DNA of 64,000 nucleotides from Polynucleobacter sphagniphilus (lineage in GTDB: Bacteria > Pseudomonadota > Gammaproteobacteria > Burkholderiales > Burkholderiaceae). The notes under the pieces are model-generated. The model worked only from the letters and a program-made list of their open reading frames with translations. It was not told the origin of the DNA and did not search any database. This document shows, one piece after another, positions 44,016 to 55,492 of this stretch. Every line of letters starts with the position of its first letter. The first letter of the stretch is position 1. The translations under genes and the position numbers were made by a program. The stretch is from NCBI RefSeq assembly GCF_001953355.1, contig NZ_MPIY01000017.1:186001-250000 (forward strand), written 5' to 3'.

Positions 44016-44549
44016 ATGTCCCGCGTTGGTAAATCACCTATTCCAGTCCCAAAGGGCGCTGAAATCAATATTAATGGAGCAACTGTTACTGTTAAGGGCC
44101 CATTGGGTTCTTTGACACATAACTTACATCCTTCAGTTGGCTTAAAGCAAGAAGATGGCGTGTTAACAGTAACTTTAAATGACAATTCACCAGAAGCTGG
44201 TGCTCAGTCAGGAACTGCACGTGCATTGGTAAACAACATGGTCGTTGGCGTTACTACTGGCTTTGAGCGTAAGCTCAGCTTAGTAGGCGTTGGATACCGT
44301 GCTGCTGCTCAAGGCGAAACATTGAAATTGCAATTGGGTTTCTCACACGACATTATTTACAACTTGCCAAAAGGTGTAAAAGCAGAAACTCCTACGCAAA
44401 CTGAAATCATCATTAAAGGCTCCAACAAGCAACAAGTTGGCCAGGTCGCAGCTGAAGTTCGCGCATATCGTTCACCAGAGCCTTACAAAGGCAAGGGCGT
44501 TCGCTATGTTGATGAAGTTGTGCATCTGAAAGAAACTAAGAAGAAGTAA
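44016..44549 (+). CDS. rplF: 50S ribosomal protein L6
   Basis: L6 lies by the sarcin-ricin loop. The ATG at 44016 follows AAGGAGAGAAAT and gives 177 residues starting [14 protein letters not shown]; the longer track start overlaps rpsH. The C-terminal [19 protein letters not shown] near residue 153 is the family signature. Confidence 0.97.
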   Translation: MSRVGKSPIPVPKGAEININGATVTVKGPLGSLTHNLHPSVGLKQEDGVLTVTLNDNSPEAGAQSGTARALVNNMVVGVTTGFERKLSLVGVGYRAAAQGETLKLQLGFSHDIIYNLPKGVKAETPTQTEIIIKGSNKQQVGQVAAEVRAYRSPEPYKGKGVRYVDEVVHLKETKKK

Positions 44550-44562
44550 GCGAGATTAGAAA

Positions 44563-44916
44563 ATGAATAAAGACGAATCCAGACAAAGACGTGCTCGGCA
44601 GACTCGTATTCGCATTGCCGAAGCATTGGCAAATCGCTTAACAGTTATCCGTAGTAATTCACACATTTCTGCGCAGGTATATAGCTCTTGCGGTACCAAG
44701 GTTTTGGCTTCCGCCTCATCTATGGAAAAAGATTTACGCCAAGCGATCAAAAACGGTGGCAATACTGATGCGGCTGCACAAATTGGCAAATTAGTTGCTG
44801 AGCGTGCCGTTAAAGCAGGTGTTGTTGATGTTGCATTTGATCGTTCTGGTCATCGTTACCACGGCCGTATCAAGGCCTTAGCTGAAGCTGCGCGTGAAGC
44901 CGGCCTGAAGTTCTAA
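44563..44916 (+). CDS. rplR: 50S ribosomal protein L18
   Basis: L18 binds 5S rRNA with L5. It has 117 residues. [15 protein letters not shown] near the start and [22 protein letters not shown] near residue 93 are typical. Confidence 0.98.
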   Translation: MNKDESRQRRARQTRIRIAEALANRLTVIRSNSHISAQVYSSCGTKVLASASSMEKDLRQAIKNGGNTDAAAQIGKLVAERAVKAGVVDVAFDRSGHRYHGRIKALAEAAREAGLKF

Positions 44917-44934
44917 TAGGGTTTAGGAAAAAAC

Positions 44935-45453
44935 ATGGCAAAAATGCAAACAAAGATGCAAAACGAAGAGCGCGATGATGGTCTTCGCGAGAAGATGATC
45001 GCTGTAAATCGTGTAACCAAAGTGGTTAAGGGTGGTCGTATTCTCGGCTTCGCTGCACTCACTGTAGTTGGCGATGGCGATGGTCGCATCGGCATGGGTA
45101 AGGGTAAATCAAAAGAAGTTCCTGTTGCTGTTCAAAAAGCAATGGATGAAGCACGTCGCAAGATGATCAAAGTTTCCTTACGCAAGGGCACTTTGCAGCA
45201 TACCGTGATTGGTAAGCATGGCGCTTCACGTGTGATGATTTCTCCTGCTAAAGACGGTACTGGCGTTATTGCCGGCGGTCCAATGCGCGCTATTTTTGAT
45301 GTAATGGGTGTAACAAACGTTGTAGCTAAGTCTCTCGGCTCAACTAACCCCTACAACATGGTTCGTGCAACTATTGATGGTTTAAGCAAAATGAGTACTC
45401 CTTCTGAAATCGCTGCTAAGCGCGGTAAATCAGTTGAAGAGATTCTCGGCTAA
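44935..45453 (+). CDS. rpsE: 30S ribosomal protein S5
   Basis: S5 is at the mRNA entry channel and affects fidelity. It has 172 residues. The N-terminal double-stranded-RNA-like domain has [20 protein letters not shown] near residue 28, the loop where spectinomycin-resistance changes map, and looks wild-type. [16 protein letters not shown] follows near residue 136. Confidence 0.98.
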   Translation: MAKMQTKMQNEERDDGLREKMIAVNRVTKVVKGGRILGFAALTVVGDGDGRIGMGKGKSKEVPVAVQKAMDEARRKMIKVSLRKGTLQHTVIGKHGASRVMISPAKDGTGVIAGGPMRAIFDVMGVTNVVAKSLGSTNPYNMVRATIDGLSKMSTPSEIAAKRGKSVEEILG

Positions 45454-45476
45454 GACCGCAAATTAGGAATCTATAA

Positions 45477-45665
45477 ATGACAACATCAAACTCTAAAGTC
45501 AAACTGCAATTAGTGCGTAGTTTGATCGGTACACGCGAAAGCCATCGTGCAACTGTTCGTGGCTTAGGCCTTGGACGTATTAATTCTGTTTCAGAATTAG
45601 AAGACACACCAGCTGTTCGCGGAATGATTAATAAAGTTTCTTATCTAGTTAAAGTCATCGGCTAA
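45477..45665 (+). CDS. rpmD: 50S ribosomal protein L30
   Basis: A small 50S protein of 62 residues. [21 protein letters not shown] near residue 12 followed by [14 protein letters not shown] is the family pattern. It lies between rpsE and rplO as usual. Confidence 0.96.
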   Translation: MTTSNSKVKLQLVRSLIGTRESHRATVRGLGLGRINSVSELEDTPAVRGMINKVSYLVKVIG

Positions 45666-45693
45666 TTAACTAGCAAGTACATAGGCAAAGAAT

Positions 45694-46134
45694 ATGCAAC
45701 TCAATACACTTAAACCCGCAGAGGGCTCCAAGAAAAATCGTCGTCGCGTAGGTCGCGGCATTGGTTCTGGACTTGGTAAAACTGCTGGCCGCGGTCACAA
45801 AGGTCAAAAGTCACGTTCCGGTGGATTCCACAAAGTTGGATTCGAGGGCGGTCAGATGCCTATGTATCGTCGTTTGCCAAAACGTGGATTCGTTTCATTG
45901 ACACGTCGTCACGTTGGCCAAATTACTTTAAATGACTTGGCAAAAATCAATTTACCAGAAGTTGATCTGTTGATTTTGAAAGCACATGGTTTTGCTGGTG
46001 AACAAATTAATGCAGTTAAGGTAATTAAAACTGGTGAACTTAAGATTGCTGTAACTTTAAAAGGTTTAACAGCAACTGCTGGCGCAAAAGCAGCTATTGA
46101 AGCTGCTGGCGGCAAATTGGTTGAATTGGCTTAA
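45694..46134 (+). CDS. rplO: 50S ribosomal protein L15
   Basis: L15 is a late 50S assembly protein. It has 146 residues. The basic Gly-rich N-terminus with [20 protein letters not shown] near residue 20 and the later [17 protein letters not shown] segment identify it. Confidence 0.98.
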   Translation: MQLNTLKPAEGSKKNRRRVGRGIGSGLGKTAGRGHKGQKSRSGGFHKVGFEGGQMPMYRRLPKRGFVSLTRRHVGQITLNDLAKINLPEVDLLILKAHGFAGEQINAVKVIKTGELKIAVTLKGLTATAGAKAAIEAAGGKLVELA

Positions 46135-46145
46135 TAGGTTTACAA

Positions 46146-47480
46146 ATGGCATTAGCACCCACAAACAATAGCGCAGCTCAATCAGGGGGCAAGTTTGGCG
46201 AATTACGTCAACGCTTGGTATTCCTAGTGTTGGCTTTGCTCGTGTTTCGCTTGGGTGCGCATATCCCTGTTCCAGGAATTGACCCAGACCAGCTTGCTCA
46301 ATTATTTGCAGGTCAAAAAGACGGTATTTTAGGAATGTTTAACCTGTTTTCAGGCGGAGCTTTATCTCGCTTTACTGTTTTTGCTCTGGGAATCATGCCC
46401 TATATTTCTGCATCAATCATCATGCAGTTAATGACGATTGTTGTTCCTTCGCTTGAGTCTTTGAAAAAAGAAGGTCAAGCTGGCCAACGTAAGATTACTC
46501 AGTACACTCGATACGGCACAGTATTTCTAGCTACATTCCAGGCTTTGGGCATCTCTGTTGCATTACAAGCGCAGCCGGGCTTAGTAATAAATCCAGGATT
46601 GATGTTCGAGTTAAATACCGTTGTGACCTTAGTTACTGGAACTATGTTCTTGATGTGGTTAGGCGAGCAAATTACTGAACGTGGTTTAGGTAATGGTATC
46701 TCCATCATCATCTTCGGCGGCATTGTGTCTGGCTTGCCAAATGCTGTAGCCAGTCTTTTGGAGTTGGTTCGCACAGGCTCCATGAATATCGTCTCTGCAA
46801 TGCTAATCATGGTGATTGTTGCTGCAGTTACTTACTTCGTTGTATTTGTAGAGCGCGGTCAACGTCGCATACTGGTTAACTATGCTAAACGTCAAGTTGG
46901 CAACAAGATTTATGGCGGGCAGTCATCATATTTCCCATTGAAGTTAAATATGGCTGGTGTTATTCCCCCAATTTTTGCTTCTTCGATTATTTTATTTCCT
47001 GCAACGATTGCTGGTTGGTTTACTTCTGGCGAGCCAAAGAACATTTTTAGCAGAATCATCAAAGATTTAGCAGCTACATTAGCACCGGGCCAGCCTGTTT
47101 ACACAATCTTATACGCTGCAGCCATTATTTTCTTCTGCTTCTTCTATACAGCATTGGTATTCAATAGCCGTGAAACTGCAGAAAATTTAAAGAAGAGTGG
47201 TGCCTTTGTCCCAGGTATTCGTCCTGGAGATCAAACGGCTCGTTACATTGACAAGATTTTGGTGCGTCTAACGCTGGCTGGATCTATTTATATGGTTCTA
47301 GTTTGCTTGTTACCTGAATTTTTAGTATTGAAGTACAACGTACCGTTCTATTTCGGCGGTACTTCATTGTTGATTATTGTCGTTGTTGCAATGGATTTCA
47401 TGGCTCAAGTTCAGTCATTCATCATGCAGCAGCAATACGGCTCTTTGATGAAAAAAGCTAACTTTAAGATGGGCGCTTAA
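46146..47480 (+). CDS. secY: Preprotein translocase subunit SecY
   Basis: The channel pore of the Sec translocon in the inner membrane. Its 444 residues hold about ten hydrophobic membrane segments. The first segment with [12 protein letters not shown] near residue 40, [15 protein letters not shown] near residue 85 and the [20 protein letters not shown] loop near residue 345 are conserved. SecE is encoded at 19697 in the same window. infA starts five bases after the stop. Confidence 0.98.
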   Translation: MALAPTNNSAAQSGGKFGELRQRLVFLVLALLVFRLGAHIPVPGIDPDQLAQLFAGQKDGILGMFNLFSGGALSRFTVFALGIMPYISASIIMQLMTIVVPSLESLKKEGQAGQRKITQYTRYGTVFLATFQALGISVALQAQPGLVINPGLMFELNTVVTLVTGTMFLMWLGEQITERGLGNGISIIIFGGIVSGLPNAVASLLELVRTGSMNIVSAMLIMVIVAAVTYFVVFVERGQRRILVNYAKRQVGNKIYGGQSSYFPLKLNMAGVIPPIFASSIILFPATIAGWFTSGEPKNIFSRIIKDLAATLAPGQPVYTILYAAAIIFFCFFYTALVFNSRETAENLKKSGAFVPGIRPGDQTARYIDKILVRLTLAGSIYMVLVCLLPEFLVLKYNVPFYFGGTSLLIIVVVAMDFMAQVQSFIMQQQYGSLMKKANFKMGA

Positions 47481-47484
47481 CTGA

Positions 47485-47703
47485 ATGTCTAAAGACGATG
47501 TAATTCAGATGGCGGGTGAAGTTGTAGAGAATTTACCGAATGCAATGTTTCGCGTAAAACTTGAAAACGGACATGTGGTTTTGGGGCACATTTCCGGAAA
47601 GATGCGGATGCACTATATCCGTATTTTGCCGGGAGATAAGGTGACGGTGGAGATGACTCCTTACGACCTGTCGCGCGCAAGAATTATTTTCCGCGCGAAG
47701 TAA
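47485..47703 (+). CDS. infA: Translation initiation factor IF-1
   Basis: IF-1 is a 72-residue OB-fold protein that occupies the A site during initiation. [20 protein letters not shown] at the start and [18 protein letters not shown] near residue 36 are diagnostic. Its place between secY and rpmJ is common in betaproteobacteria. Confidence 0.97.
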   Translation: MSKDDVIQMAGEVVENLPNAMFRVKLENGHVVLGHISGKMRMHYIRILPGDKVTVEMTPYDLSRARIIFRAK

Positions 47704-47737
47704 CAATTAAGTAGTACATATTTTTAAGAGGTGAGTT

Positions 47738-47854
47738 ATGAAAGTTTTGGCATCCGTTAAGTGTATTTGCAGAAATTGCAAGATCATTAAGCGCAAACGC
47801 GTTGTGCGTGTGATCTGTTCTTCAGACGCACGTCATAAGCAGCGTCAAGGCTGA
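47738..47854 (+). CDS. rpmJ: 50S ribosomal protein L36
   Basis: This 38-residue gene is too short for the ORF track. The translation [17 protein letters not shown] continues to a KQRQG end. Cysteines at CRNC and a later Cys and His would bind zinc, as in the zinc-containing form of L36. AAGAGGTGAG lies just before the ATG. Confidence 0.96.
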   Translation: MKVLASVKCICRNCKIIKRKRVVRVICSSDARHKQRQG

Positions 47855-47878
47855 TCTGGTTAATTAAGAGGAAATCTC

Positions 47879-48244
47879 ATGGCACGTATCGCTGGGGTAA
47901 ATATCCCAAATCATCAACACACTGTCATCGGTTTGACAGCAATTTTTGGCATTGGCACAACCCGTGCTCACAAAATTTGTCAAACGACAGGTGTTGCTAT
48001 AGACAAAAAAGTAAAAGATCTTACTGATGCCGACTTGGAAAAGTTGCGTGATGAAGTAGGTAAATTTACTACTGAAGGTGACCTTCGTCGTGAAGTAACG
48101 ATGAGCATCAAGCGTTTGATGGACTTAGGCTGCTACCGCGGTGTTCGTCATCGTAAGGGCTTGCCTGTACGTGGTCAACGTACAAAGACTAACGCGCGTA
48201 CCCGTAAGGGCCCACGTAAGTCTGGCGTGCAACTTAAGAAATAA
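47879..48244 (+). CDS. rpsM: 30S ribosomal protein S13
   Basis: S13 forms bridges to the 50S through the head. It has 121 residues. [23 protein letters not shown] at the start and [19 protein letters not shown] near residue 94 are typical. AAGAGGAAAT precedes the ATG. It opens the alpha operon. Confidence 0.98.
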   Translation: MARIAGVNIPNHQHTVIGLTAIFGIGTTRAHKICQTTGVAIDKKVKDLTDADLEKLRDEVGKFTTEGDLRREVTMSIKRLMDLGCYRGVRHRKGLPVRGQRTKTNARTRKGPRKSGVQLKK

Positions 48245-48262
48245 TCAAGAAAGTTTATTGAA

Positions 48263-48670
48263 ATGGCAAAACAACAATCCGCTTCCGCAGCATCACAGCG
48301 CGCTCGCAAGAAGGTTAAAAAGAACGTTGCTGACGGTATTGCACACGTTCACGCTTCTTTTAACAACACCATCATTACGATCACAGATCGTCAGGGCAAT
48401 GCGCTTTCATGGGCAACTTCTGGCGGACAGGGTTTCAAGGGTTCACGTAAGTCCACTCCTTTTGCTGCTCAGGTAGCTGCAGAAGTTGCGGGCAAAGTGG
48501 CAATTGAATGTGGTATTAAAAATTTGGAAGTTCAAATCAAAGGCCCAGGCCCTGGTCGTGAATCTGCAGTTCGCGCATTGAATTCTTTGGGAATCAAAAT
48601 CACTGAGATTCAAGACGTCACCCCAGTTCCACATAATGGTTGCCGTCCTCCAAAGCGTCGTCGTATTTAA
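48263..48670 (+). CDS. rpsK: 30S ribosomal protein S11
   Basis: S11 lies on the platform near the mRNA exit. It has 135 residues. [19 protein letters not shown] near residue 29 and the [17 protein letters not shown] end are family marks. Confidence 0.98.
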   Translation: MAKQQSASAASQRARKKVKKNVADGIAHVHASFNNTIITITDRQGNALSWATSGGQGFKGSRKSTPFAAQVAAEVAGKVAIECGIKNLEVQIKGPGPGRESAVRALNSLGIKITEIQDVTPVPHNGCRPPKRRRI

Positions 48671-48719
48671 TCTCTGGATTCGGTAGTACAAAGTTTAGTA
48701 TTTTTTTATAAAGCCCACT

Positions 48720-48767
48720 GTTCGCCTGATTTAAAGGGCGAACTCACCGCCGGTCGCAAGACTGCGG
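48720..48767 (+). promoter_or_regulatory. rpsK-rpsD leader hairpins
   Basis: GTTCGCC (48720-48726) pairs with GGCGAAC (48737-48743). CCGC (48747-48750) pairs with GCGG (48764-48767), and inside it GTC-GCAA-GAC forms a GNRA-capped stem, just before AAAGGAAA and the rpsD start. It could be an S4 site, inferred from position. Confidence 0.45.
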
Positions 48768-48785
48768 CAAAGAAAGGAAAGCATC

Positions 48786-49409
48786 GTGGCACGTTACTTA
48801 GGGCCTAAGGCCAAGTTAGCACGTCGGGAAGGTACCGACTTATTTTTAAAGAGCGCACGTCGTGCATTATCAGACAAGTGCAAGTTAGACACGAAGCCTG
48901 GTCAACATGGCCGTACTTCTGGTTCACGAACCTCCGATTACGGTAATCAATTGCGTGAAAAGCAAAAGGTTAAGCGTATTTATGGCGTGTTAGAGCGTCA
49001 ATTCCGTCGTTACTTTGCAGAAGCAGAGCGTCGCAAGGGTAACACCGGCGAAACATTGCTTCAGTTGCTAGAGTCACGCCTTGATAACGTTGTTTATCGT
49101 ATGGGTTTCGGCTCTACACGTGCAGAAGCACGCCAATTGGTTTCCCACTGTGCAATTTTGCTCAATGGTCAACCAGTAAACATTCCATCAATTCAGGTGA
49201 AACCTGGTGATGTTGTTGCGATTCGTGAGAAGGCCAAGAAACAAGCTCGTATTACAGAATCACTCAATTTGGTTCAGCAAATGACTGCAATCGGCTGGGT
49301 TTCAGTTGATGCCGCCAAGCTCGAGGGAACATTTAAGCAAGTGCCTGACCGCGAAGATATTAGCGGTGAAATTAATGAAAGTTTGATCGTCGAATTGTAT
49401 TCACGCTAA
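48786..49409 (+). CDS. rpsD: 30S ribosomal protein S4
   Basis: S4 binds 16S early and represses the alpha operon in E. coli. GTG start, 207 residues. The N-terminus [16 protein letters not shown] and the S4 RNA-binding motif with [25 protein letters not shown] near residue 97 are conserved. The zinc-binding cysteines of some S4 are absent. AAAGGAAAGC precedes the start. Confidence 0.98.
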   Translation: MARYLGPKAKLARREGTDLFLKSARRALSDKCKLDTKPGQHGRTSGSRTSDYGNQLREKQKVKRIYGVLERQFRRYFAEAERRKGNTGETLLQLLESRLDNVVYRMGFGSTRAEARQLVSHCAILLNGQPVNIPSIQVKPGDVVAIREKAKKQARITESLNLVQQMTAIGWVSVDAAKLEGTFKQVPDREDISGEINESLIVELYSR

Positions 49410-49432
49410 TTAGGCACTCTCAAGGAAAAAAT

Positions 49433-50413
49433 ATGCAAACAAATTTGCTCAAGCCAAAGATTATTTCTGTTGAAGCGCTTACTGCCAACCAAGCTAAGGT
49501 TGTAATGGAGCCGTTCGAGCGTGGCTATGGCCATACACTCGGAAATGCATTACGTCGCGTTCTCTTGTCTTCTATGGTTGGTTATGCACCAACTGAAGTG
49601 GCGATTGCTGGTGTAGTGCACGAGTACTCCACATTAGACGGAGTCCAAGAGGATGTAGTCAATCTTTTGTTGAACCTCAAAGGCATCGTATTTAAATTAC
49701 AGTCACGTGATGAAGTAACTATCAATTTACGTAAAGAAGGCCCAGGCGTTGTTACGGCAAAAGATATTGATTTGCCACATGATGTCGAAATCATTAATCC
49801 TGATCATGTTATCGCTCACTTATCTGCTGGTGGTAAGTTAGACATGCAGATCAAGGTTGAAAAAGGCCGTGGATATGTACCGGGTAATATGCGTCAATAC
49901 CATGATGAGGCTACCAAGATTATTGGTCGTATTGTTTTGGACGCATCTTTTAGTCCTGTAAGCCGTGTTAGCTATGCTGTTGAATCTGCTCGTGTTGAGC
50001 AACGTACCGACCTTGATCGTCTAGTAATGACTATCGAAACAAATGGTGTGTTGTCTCCTGAAGAAGCAATTCGTCAAGCGGCTACTATTTTGGTTGATCA
50101 GCTAGTTGTATTCGCTGCCCTAGAAAGTAGTGAAGTATCTGGTGAACTCGCACCAAGCCGCTCTTCAATGGTTGATCCAATGTTGATGCGTCCAGTTGAT
50201 GATCTCGAACTCACTGTTCGCTCAGCAAACTGCTTGAAGGCTGAGAACATCTACTACATTGGTGACTTGATTCAACGTACTGAGAATGAATTGTTGAAGA
50301 CGCCTAATTTAGGTCGTAAGTCCTTAAATGAAATTAAGGATGTATTGGCGGCTCGTGGCTTAAGTCTTGGCATGAAACTCGAAAGCTGGCCTCCAGCTAA
50401 CCTCGAGAAATAA
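49433..50413 (+). CDS. rpoA: RNA polymerase alpha subunit
   Basis: Alpha dimerises to nucleate RNA polymerase and its C-terminal domain binds UP elements and activators. It has 326 residues. The N-terminal domain has [18 protein letters not shown] near residue 31. The C-terminal domain with [19 protein letters not shown] near residue 265 and [12 protein letters not shown] near residue 292 carries the UP-element-binding residues. This is relevant because an AT-rich tract precedes the rrn promoter. rplQ follows after 16 bases. Confidence 0.98.
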   Translation: MQTNLLKPKIISVEALTANQAKVVMEPFERGYGHTLGNALRRVLLSSMVGYAPTEVAIAGVVHEYSTLDGVQEDVVNLLLNLKGIVFKLQSRDEVTINLRKEGPGVVTAKDIDLPHDVEIINPDHVIAHLSAGGKLDMQIKVEKGRGYVPGNMRQYHDEATKIIGRIVLDASFSPVSRVSYAVESARVEQRTDLDRLVMTIETNGVLSPEEAIRQAATILVDQLVVFAALESSEVSGELAPSRSSMVDPMLMRPVDDLELTVRSANCLKAENIYYIGDLIQRTENELLKTPNLGRKSLNEIKDVLAARGLSLGMKLESWPPANLEK

Positions 50414-50429
50414 TTAGAAAGGAAGCATC

Positions 50430-50822
50430 ATGCGTCACGGAAACGGCTTACGCAAACTAAACAGAACATCTTCACATCGCTTGGCGATGCTGCGCAACAT
50501 GTCCAATTCTCTTTTGGAGCACGAAGTGATTAAAACCACTTTGCCAAAGGCTAAAGAATTGCGTATGGTTGTTGAGCCCTTGATTACCTTAGGTAAAAAA
50601 GATAACTTAGCTAATCGTCGCTTGGCATTTAACCGCACTCGTGATCGCGATATCGTGACTAAACTCTTTACAGAGCTTGGCCCACGTTATGCAACACGTC
50701 CGGGTGGCTACTTGCGTATCTTGAAATTCGGCTTCCGTCATGGCGATAATGCGCCAATGGCCTTAGTAGAATTGGTAGATCGTCCAGAAGTTGAAGAAAC
50801 TGCTGTAGCTGAAGAAGCTTAA
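50430..50822 (+). CDS. rplQ: 50S ribosomal protein L17
   Basis: L17 is near the tunnel exit. It has 130 residues. [24 protein letters not shown] is the expected N-terminus, and an acidic tail of about 12 residues ends it. A strong terminator closes the cluster. Confidence 0.97.
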   Translation: MRHGNGLRKLNRTSSHRLAMLRNMSNSLLEHEVIKTTLPKAKELRMVVEPLITLGKKDNLANRRLAFNRTRDRDIVTKLFTELGPRYATRPGGYLRILKFGFRHGDNAPMALVELVDRPEVEETAVAEEA

Positions 50823-50837
50823 GTTTTGAAGGTTTTA

Positions 50838-50868
50838 TAAAAAGCCAGGCTTCGGTCTGGCTTTTTTC
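50838..50868 (+). terminator. Terminator after rplQ
   Basis: AAAAAGCCAG and CTGGCTTTTTT pair around GCTTCGGT, with A-run on the left and T-run on the right, so it could work in both directions. Confidence 0.92.
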
Positions 50869-50891
50869 ATTCATGCAGGTTTAAATAGGCC

Positions 50892-51230
50892 ATGGCAAAG
50901 ACTTCATCAACAGAACTGATCATCGTTACCACCTCTTTTGCGGTACTGGGCGATGCAAATGCAATGGCACGGAAGCTGATCGAGCGAGGATTGGCGGCAT
51001 GCGTCCAAATACATGAAGGCGTTCATTCAATATATCGTTGGAAGGGCACCGTTTGTGAAGAGAAGGAAGTGATTCTTGTTGCTAAAACAAATGCAAACAA
51101 GTGGGGTGAAATCAGTTCTTTTATGAAGACCGAGCATCCTTACGACTTGCCTGAAATTATTGCTGTCAAACCAACAGAATATGATTTGGAGTATGGCCAA
51201 TGGGTGATGGCGGAATTGCAGTCAAGATAA
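50892..51230 (+). CDS. cutA: Divalent-cation tolerance protein CutA
   Basis: CutA1 is a small trimeric ferredoxin-like protein linked to copper tolerance, with unclear mechanism. It has 112 residues. GLAACVQIHEGVHSIYRWKG near residue 33 and TEHPYDLPEIIAV near residue 79 are the family motifs. Its stop overlaps the dsbD start by one base, so the two are translated together, as cutA-dsbD pairs often are in proteobacteria. Confidence 0.95.
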   Translation: MAKTSSTELIIVTTSFAVLGDANAMARKLIERGLAACVQIHEGVHSIYRWKGTVCEEKEVILVAKTNANKWGEISSFMKTEHPYDLPEIIAVKPTEYDLEYGQWVMAELQSR

Positions 51231-52909
51231 TGAAAATCAGACAAAATATCTTATTAGCAATTATTTTATTGCTGACTCTTTGTGGCCAATCGCTCGCCGC
51301 TGATTTTTTAGCTCCTGAAAAAGCTTTTGTAGTGCAGGCTGCTTGGCAGGAGAATTCAAATGAAATCGCAGTCGAACTTTCGCCAGCAAAGGGCTATTAC
51401 ATTTATCGACAGTCATTACAGTTTAAGGCTGGATCGAACGAAAAAAAGTTAGCGAGTTATGCGCCGACCCTCCCTCAGGGTATTGAAAAGTTTGATGCGA
51501 CCTTTCAGAAAAAATTACAGATTTATAAGCAGGCATTTACTGTGCTGTTCAATGTTAAGAATGAGGCAAATCAACCCATTCATCTTGAAGTAGGGCTACA
51601 GGGTTGTGCAGAAGCGGGAATTTGTTACCCCCCAATGACATTGACATTCTTACTAACCGGGCCAGGGGTGAAGGCTGCTCCTATTCCGGATGCTCTGGAG
51701 GCAACAACACTCAGTACTCAGGTGAGTCCATCTGACTCAAGTCTGCTGGATTTATGGCGCGAAAGAGATGACATAAATGCCATTAATCATTTTTTAGAAA
51801 ATACCTCATCTACTTATCTATTTTTTGCTTTCTTTGTTTTGGGTTTGGCGCTGGCTTTTACCCCTTGTGTACTCCCGATGCTGCCTATCTTGTCCAGCGT
51901 AGTTTTTGGAACGCAGAATAATCAGGCCATATCCAAGGCAAGAGCAGCTGTATTGGCAATGGCTTATGTGCTCGGGATGGCTCTGGTTTACGCCCTTGCT
52001 GGGGTTCTAATGGCAGCCCTAGGGGGAAGTGTCCAACGGGTTCTGCAAAGCCCCATAGCCCTATTTAGCTTTGCCTGCCTTTTAATTGGCTTATCTGGCA
52101 GCCTTTTTGGTCTATATCATCTCAGGCTGCCCCATTCGTGGCATCAGCATATTGACCGCCTAGCCGGTCGCCAGAAGGGCGGGAGTATTTTCGGGGCGTT
52201 TGCTTTGGGAGGCATTTCAACCTTGGTAGCTAGCCCATGCATTACTGCCCCTTTGGCTGGAGTTTTGACCTTTATTGCTCAAACTGGCTCGATGTCCCTG
52301 GGCGCAGGTTTACTTTTTGTAATGGCGCTAGGCATGGGCCTTCCACTTTTATTTATTGCCATTGAAGCGCGCATCTTGATTCCATCGACAGGAATGTGGA
52401 TGGTTTGGTTGCAGCGTGCTTTAGGTGTTTTATTAGTTGCTACCGCTCTTTGGATCGCTGCACCGATTTTTCAAAAGACAGGTTTAGTAGGAAATGATCA
52501 ATCGCTTAATGGTGAAGTTAGTCGCAGTATTGGGGGGCGCCTTCACTTCACCATCATTCAGTCCCCTGCGGATTTAGATCGTGAGCTGATTAAAGCAAAG
52601 GCCGAAAATAAATTATTGCTGCTCGATTTTTATGCTGATTGGTGTATTAGTTGTAAAGAAATGGAGCTCAATACTTTCTCTAATCCAGAGGTCAGTAAAG
52701 AGCTTGGGCGATTTGTTTTGCTACAAGCCGATGTCACTAAAAATACATCTGATAATCAAGCGCTGTTAAAACGGTTTGATTTGTTTGGGCCACCCGGAAT
52801 TTTGCTGTTTGATCCCAATACGCAAGCAGAGATAAAGAACCAGCGGATCGTTGGCTATATGCCGCCCGAACGTTTTCTCCAACGCCTACAAAAGGCATTG
52901 GAGAAATAA
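51230..52909 (+). CDS. dsbD: Thiol:disulfide interchange protein DsbD
   Basis: Carries electrons from cytoplasmic thioredoxin to the periplasm, for DsbC-type isomerases and cytochrome c maturation; several c-type cytochromes lie in this window. The start is ATG 51230, overlapping the cutA stop, giving 559 residues. Signal peptide about 1-20. The N-terminal domain has the cysteine pair in GCAEAGICYP near residue 125. About eight membrane segments follow with TPCVLPMLP near residue 210 and SPCITAPLAG near residue 335. A C-terminal thioredoxin domain has WCISCK near residue 471. All six functional cysteines are present. It meets hemB tail to tail with three bases between. Confidence 0.96.
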   Translation: MKIRQNILLAIILLLTLCGQSLAADFLAPEKAFVVQAAWQENSNEIAVELSPAKGYYIYRQSLQFKAGSNEKKLASYAPTLPQGIEKFDATFQKKLQIYKQAFTVLFNVKNEANQPIHLEVGLQGCAEAGICYPPMTLTFLLTGPGVKAAPIPDALEATTLSTQVSPSDSSLLDLWRERDDINAINHFLENTSSTYLFFAFFVLGLALAFTPCVLPMLPILSSVVFGTQNNQAISKARAAVLAMAYVLGMALVYALAGVLMAALGGSVQRVLQSPIALFSFACLLIGLSGSLFGLYHLRLPHSWHQHIDRLAGRQKGGSIFGAFALGGISTLVASPCITAPLAGVLTFIAQTGSMSLGAGLLFVMALGMGLPLLFIAIEARILIPSTGMWMVWLQRALGVLLVATALWIAAPIFQKTGLVGNDQSLNGEVSRSIGGRLHFTIIQSPADLDRELIKAKAENKLLLLDFYADWCISCKEMELNTFSNPEVSKELGRFVLLQADVTKNTSDNQALLKRFDLFGPPGILLFDPNTQAEIKNQRIVGYMPPERFLQRLQKALEK

Positions 52910-52912
52910 TCA

Positions 52913-54578
<1,666 letters not shown>

Positions 54579-54692
54579 GTTGAGAAGCTATTGTAAAATC
54601 ACGCAAAATCATGAAATATCTCATGGTGTTGGGTAAAAGGTTGTAAATGTAGGGCCCAAACACTTTTAGGAATTTTTGCCAAGGTAAACATA

Positions 54693-55412
54693 ATGCGTCA
54701 AACCTCTCAAATCTCCAAATTAACTAGCGTTCGTGCTGGTTTTATGGCTTTAGCTCTCACTATTATCGGTGCTGGTTTCTCGGCTGCCCAGGCAGAGGAG
54801 GCGCCAGCGGCTGCTCCCGCTGCTGCTGCGGTGGTACCGGGTAAGCCTAAAACAGATCCTGCTGCTGGGGAAGCACTCTACTCTAATGGAGATGCTAGCC
54901 GTGGTGTTGTAGCTTGCGTGGGCTGTCATGGTCCAAACGGTAAGAGCGCCTCAGGTGCCTGGCCCAAGTTGGCTGCTCAGCACCCTGCGTACATCGTGAA
55001 GCAGCTTAAAAACTTTAAAGAAGGCACTCGTGCCAACGCAGTTATGATGGGTATGGCAGCGCCTTTAACAGAACAAGATATGGCTAATATCGCAGCTTAT
55101 CTTGGTAAGCAAGAGCCATCACCTGGTGTTGCTACAAATAAGGACACGATTGAGTTGGGTCAGAGCATTTATCGCGGTGGTATTGCCTCCAAGGGTGTGC
55201 CAGCATGTGCGGGTTGTCATAGCCCAAATGGCGCTGGTATTCCTTCTCAATACCCACGTCTTTCTGGTCAATGGGCTGACTACGCCAATGCTCAATTAAT
55301 TGCTTTCCGTGAAGGCACTCGCATAAATGCCCCTAAGATGACAGTGATTTCATCAAAAATGAATGATAAAGAAATGAAGGCCGTTGCAGATTACATGGCT
55401 GGATTGCATTAA
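54693..55412 (+). CDS. Diheme cytochrome c4
   Basis: Periplasmic electron carrier to terminal oxidases. It has 239 residues. A signal peptide ends near residue 33 (AQA-EEA), then an Ala/Pro linker and two similar cytochrome domains with heme motifs CVGCHGPNG near residue 75 and CAGCHSPNG near residue 171. Axial methionine candidates lie in VMMGMAAPL and the KMTVISSKM segment. A terminator closes the gene. Confidence 0.94.
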   Translation: MRQTSQISKLTSVRAGFMALALTIIGAGFSAAQAEEAPAAAPAAAAVVPGKPKTDPAAGEALYSNGDASRGVVACVGCHGPNGKSASGAWPKLAAQHPAYIVKQLKNFKEGTRANAVMMGMAAPLTEQDMANIAAYLGKQEPSPGVATNKDTIELGQSIYRGGIASKGVPACAGCHSPNGAGIPSQYPRLSGQWADYANAQLIAFREGTRINAPKMTVISSKMNDKEMKAVADYMAGLH

Positions 55413-55432
55413 TCAAGCTTGCCTGAAAAACA

Positions 55433-55462
55433 AAAACCCCGTTAAAACAGCGGGGTTTTTTA
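55433..55462 (+). terminator. Terminator after cytochrome c4 gene
   Basis: AACCCCG (55435-55441) pairs with CGGGGTT (55451-55457) around TTAAAACAG and is followed by T. A-tracts before it allow action for lysA on the other strand as well. Confidence 0.88.
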
Positions 55463-55492
55463 TTGCTCATTTGTAAGTACGAATTAAAGAAT

